DNA of 8,178 nucleotides from Prosthecobacter sp. GTDB taxonomy: Bacteria; Verrucomicrobiota; Verrucomicrobiia; Verrucomicrobiales; Verrucomicrobiaceae. Position numbers and translations under genes: made by a program. A model generated the notes under the pieces. It worked only from the letters and a program-made list of their open reading frames with translations, searched no databases and was not told where the DNA came from. The stretch's first letter is position 1. Each line of letters begins with the position of its first letter. Location of the stretch: NCBI GenBank assembly GCA_025869455.1, contig JAOZVT010000645.1:1-8178 (forward strand), given 5' to 3'. Below are positions 5,787 through 8,178 of this stretch, one piece after another.

Positions 5787-5867
5787 TCATACCCAAGTAA
5801 GAGTGAAATCACTACCTACTTCAATACGATTCACCATCTCACCATTTTGAATGAGTGCATATTTCAT
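5787..5867 (-). CDS. Very small ORF after the tail fibre, 26 aa
   Basis: ATG at 5867 lies two bases after the fibre stop codon, and the frame ends at TGA 5787. The peptide begins MKYALIQNGEMVNRIEV. That opening, a short methionine-lysine-tyrosine start, a strand, then N-G and a second strand, resembles the N-terminus of small phage proteins often encoded just after tail fibres, which are usually 60-100 residues long. The frame here stops early, and coding-like sequence may continue in another frame, so it may be a truncated copy of such a gene. No ribosome site is visible; coupling to fibre translation would be needed. Confidence 0.4.
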   Translation of the reverse strand: MKYALIQNGEMVNRIEVGSDFTLTWV

Positions 5868-5869
5868 GG

Positions 5870-8178
5870 TTAGTTTTGAATGAGAGTTTCGATTCGCACA
5901 TAACCTGTCCCTCCATTACCACCAGCGCCTGAATTTGCGCCATTAGTACTAGCCCCACCACCACCGCCACCTGCCCCATACAAACCACCATCGCCACCAG
6001 CACCAGCAGCGATGGTGCCAGAGGTGTCTCCGCTACGTCCACCTCCACCACCCGTCCCAACCCGGAAAGGAGAAGTGTTACCATCCGCACCATCCGCACC
6101 TATACTACCACCAGGAGATCCACCATTGATCGGTGTTGTAATCAAGAATCCTGTGCCATTAATTACTCCGCCAGAGCCAGTTGCTACCCCAGTTGTATTA
6201 GAACTATTAATACCGCTTCCGCCGCCGCCTCCTGTTGGCCTAATGACGTTATTATTAGCTACACCTACTGCACCATTTGTGGCACTGCCTGCCCCACCAG
6301 CCATTGTTGCATTAAGTACATCGGTTGGGCCACCTACGGCTACATTCGTAACGGTCCCGCCAGCTGCAGCACTAGCCGTCCCACCTTTGCCACCATTACC
6401 ACCCACAGCTTTAATCGGACCGAATTGAGAGATGCCCCCATCTCCACCGTCACTACCACTCGTATCATCTTCCGTAATGACGCTCCCCCCAGTGCCCCCT
6501 GCACCGATGATAACTGCCTCTATGGAGGAAAGATCTTCAGCTGAGAGATTCATCAAAATGTATCCCGCACCACCACCTCCTCCTCCGCTATATCGGCTGG
6601 TACTCGCTGCTCCTCGCCTCCCAGACCCACCACCACCACCACCACCAATCAAAACGACTCGACATCTCACAGCACCCTCTGGCTTTGTCCAAGTGCCTGT
6701 TGCCGTAAAGGTTTGGACATCAAATGACATCCCCCCCCCACTCGGGGCCGCCCATTTAACGCCATTATCTTCCGCGCTATCTGCCGTCAAAACTTGATCA
6801 TCACTACCCACTCCCAAATCTACCCAATTGCTACCATCGCCCACGATGAGCTTACCCTTTGTGGGGGCTAAAGCTGAGATGTCCGTAAGTTGAGCGTCGA
6901 GAGGTTGATAGGTGCTCGCTAGTCCAAGATGGTTTGCCAGCGTAGAAGCATTGATGCCTAATGCGATAGTACCCGATGTTGTGACAGGCGAGCCGCTGTC
7001 AACTTCAATGCCATCACTTCCGCTAACAGAGACACTTGATACCGTACCAGCCCCGCCGATGGTGCTCCATGAGGTATTACCACTCCCATCAGTGACCAAG
7101 ACCTGTCCATTTTCACCATTATTCTCCGGAAAAGTCAAAGTCCAGGACTCAGTACTCAAATGTGGCGACAGTTGAAATCCTTGTCCACTAATTGAATAAA
7201 CTATACCAGATGCATTATAATAAGCTGCATTACTTCCGGACTCGGCGCCATAGCCAGTGCTCAATACGCCACTCCAAGCGGCAAGCACACCTCCCGTAAT
7301 AGTCACTCCTGAATCTTTTAATAATTTCCCAGAAGCTCCATCATAGACAGCGATGGCGTTGTTCTCAGAACTCCCCGGTCCCACCACATCGCCACTGCCT
7401 CCAGGAGTGGCCCATGTCCCATCACCGCGCAGGTACGTACTGCTACTCGCTGTGCCTGTGCCCAGCCTTGCCGATCCTACAATACCGCTAGCAAGAGCAC
7501 TGGCATTCAGAGATGTTAGACTGGCTCCACTGCCATTCGGAGCCAAGACATCCGTACCAATTGTCAAACCCAAAGCCGTGCGTGCATCACTAACCGTAGA
7601 CGCCCCCGTTCCTCCCGAAGCAACAGGAACAACCCCACTGAGCGCTGCACTCCACCCTGTATTACCAGAGCCACTTTCTTTGGTGTACAATGTCGTTCCA
7701 GTACCACCATCCGTGCGAGTATAAACACTTCCCACTGGAGCCGTCACGGAACCTTCAGGCGGCCCAGAACCAGCACGAACAGTAGGGCCACCCGAAAACT
7801 GCAAGCTGCTCAAATCCAGCGCACCGTATCCAGTACTACCATTGGTGATTTGCAAAAGACTAGGTGACTTCCGTTTAAGTCCTAAATCACCTCCATCGAA
7901 GTACGAATCATTGAATGACCAGATAAACTGGAACACATCCGAGACAGTCATAGCCCCGTTTGTAGGCCAGTTGACTGACATATGAGGATAGGATGAAAAG
8001 TACCCAAAGGAGACATTCCCGGTAACGCTTAGAGCGTTCCCTTCACCTGTAATCGAAACCGGGCCAGGCAGACTCAAAGCACCTCCATCAGAAAGTGTCG
8101 CCACACTATTTTGCACAACCTTCCCCGTCGCACCATCAAACCGCACCAGAGCATTGTCCGTGCTTGAAGTCGCGCCCA
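5870..8178 (-). CDS. Tail fibre with glycine-rich C-terminal adhesin domain, 5' end cut by window edge
   Basis: The frame is open to the right edge, so the true start lies outside; 768 residues are visible. Residues 1-479 are a chain of tail-fibre modules: a D-N-A-L-V-R-F-D-G-A-T-G-K unit (7-19) repeated in diverged form at about 273-285 (N-A-I-A-V-Y-D-G-A-S-G-K), S-V-Y-T-R-T-D-G-G-T-G-T-T-L-Y near 150-164, and the widespread S-G-G-T-G-A-S-T...A-R-T-A-L-G-L motif (188-204). S-T-Y-L-R-G-D-G-T-W-A-T-P follows at about 246-258. Residues 483-768 begin F-D-V-Q-T-F-T-A-T-G-T-W-T-K-P and continue with glycine clusters (runs of five to seven Gly), the build of phage Gly-rich tail domains whose polyglycine helices bundle and whose loops bind receptors. 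It ends G-Y-V-R-I-E-T-L-I-Q-N. A G9 run separates the two parts. The likely role is host recognition at the tail tip. Confidence 0.85.
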   Translation of the reverse strand, partial: GATSSTDNALVRFDGATGKVVQNSVATLSDGGALSLPGPVSITGEGNALSVTGNVSFGYFSSYPHMSVNWPTNGAMTVSDVFQFIWSFNDSYFDGGDLGLKRKSPSLLQITNGSTGYGALDLSSLQFSGGPTVRAGSGPPEGSVTAPVGSVYTRTDGGTGTTLYTKESGSGNTGWSAALSGVVPVASGGTGASTVSDARTALGLTIGTDVLAPNGSGASLTSLNASALASGIVGSARLGTGTASSSTYLRGDGTWATPGGSGDVVGPGSSENNAIAVYDGASGKLLKDSGVTITGGVLAAWSGVLSTGYGAESGSNAAYYNASGIVYSISGQGFQLSPHLSTESWTLTFPENNGENGQVLVTDGSGNTSWSTIGGAGTVSSVSVSGSDGIEVDSGSPVTTSGTIALGINASTLANHLGLASTYQPLDAQLTDISALAPTKGKLIVGDGSNWVDLGVGSDDQVLTADSAEDNGVKWAAPSGGGMSFDVQTFTATGTWTKPEGAVRCRVVLIGGGGGGGSGRRGAASTSRYSGGGGGGAGYILMNLSAEDLSSIEAVIIGAGGTGGSVITEDDTSGSDGGDGGISQFGPIKAVGGNGGKGGTASAAAGGTVTNVAVGGPTDVLNATMAGGAGSATNGAVGVANNNVIRPTGGGGGSGINSSNTTGVATGSGGVINGTGFLITTPINGGSPGGSIGADGADGNTSPFRVGTGGGGGRSGDTSGTIAAGAGGDGGLYGAGGGGGGASTNGANSGAGGNGGTGYVRIETLIQN
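6731..6739 (-). repeat. Nine-base homopolymer (G9 on the coding strand) in the tail-fibre gene
   Basis: Nine consecutive C on the plus strand encode Gly480-Gly482 of the visible fibre. The run sits precisely between the shaft modules and the glycine-rich adhesin domain and is directly followed by an in-frame ATG (6730-6728). Runs of this length are prone to slippage. A one-base change would throw the last 286 residues out of frame. Confidence 0.85.

Noticed and set aside
6560..6650. Repeated CCA/CCT triplets that look like a microsatellite or repeat array
   Set aside because: They are glycine codons of the adhesin domain on the minus strand; there are no spacers or conserved repeat units as in CRISPR.
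6012..6797. Plus-strand proline/valine-rich open frames (6012-6428 and 6432-6797)
   Set aside because: They are antisense to the glycine-rich fibre domain: GGN glycine codons read backwards give proline-rich frames without stops.
5870..8178. Variable region of a diversity-generating retroelement in the fibre
   Set aside because: No reverse transcriptase, template repeat or adenine-biased region pair is visible in the window.

Overview
The window is a stretch of the structural and lysis genes of a tailed double-stranded DNA phage or prophage. Every supportable gene lies on the minus strand, so transcription runs from position 8178 towards 1. The host cannot be fixed from sequence alone. A phage-encoded lipoprotein with a lipobox points to a Gram-negative-type envelope. 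The near-absence of strong Shine-Dalgarno sequences would fit groups such as Verrucomicrobiota or Bacteroidota, but this is only an inference.

Layout in transcription order: (1) 8178-5870, the C-terminal 768 residues of a modular tail fibre whose last ~286 residues are a glycine-rich, adhesin-like domain, with a run of nine G exactly at the junction. (2) 5867-5787, a 26-codon ORF two bases after the fibre, followed by non-coding or degenerate DNA and a very AT-rich patch. (3) A probable lysis cassette: a lipoprotein with an internal duplication (5598-5236), a DUF1353-family protein with a hydrophobic C-terminus (5228-4683), and an M15 peptidase endolysin with a peptidoglycan-binding N-terminus (4650-4075). 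(4) A 309-base gap with a possible promoter and a leader hairpin. (5) A head module: coiled-coil, probable scaffolding protein (3765-2716) and an N4-gp56/DUF4043-like major capsid protein (2640-1060), followed by a good intrinsic terminator. (6) An unrecognised 180-aa protein (977-435) and the first 140 residues of a probable virion or neck protein that runs off the left edge (421-1).

Together the genes cover host recognition, host-cell lysis and head assembly. Lysis and fibre genes lie upstream of the scaffold-capsid pair, which is less usual than head-then-tail-then-lysis. The terminator behind the capsid gene probably gives high capsid output relative to the genes after it. I see no tRNA, CRISPR, insertion sequence, integrase, attachment site or diversity-generating retroelement in this window.
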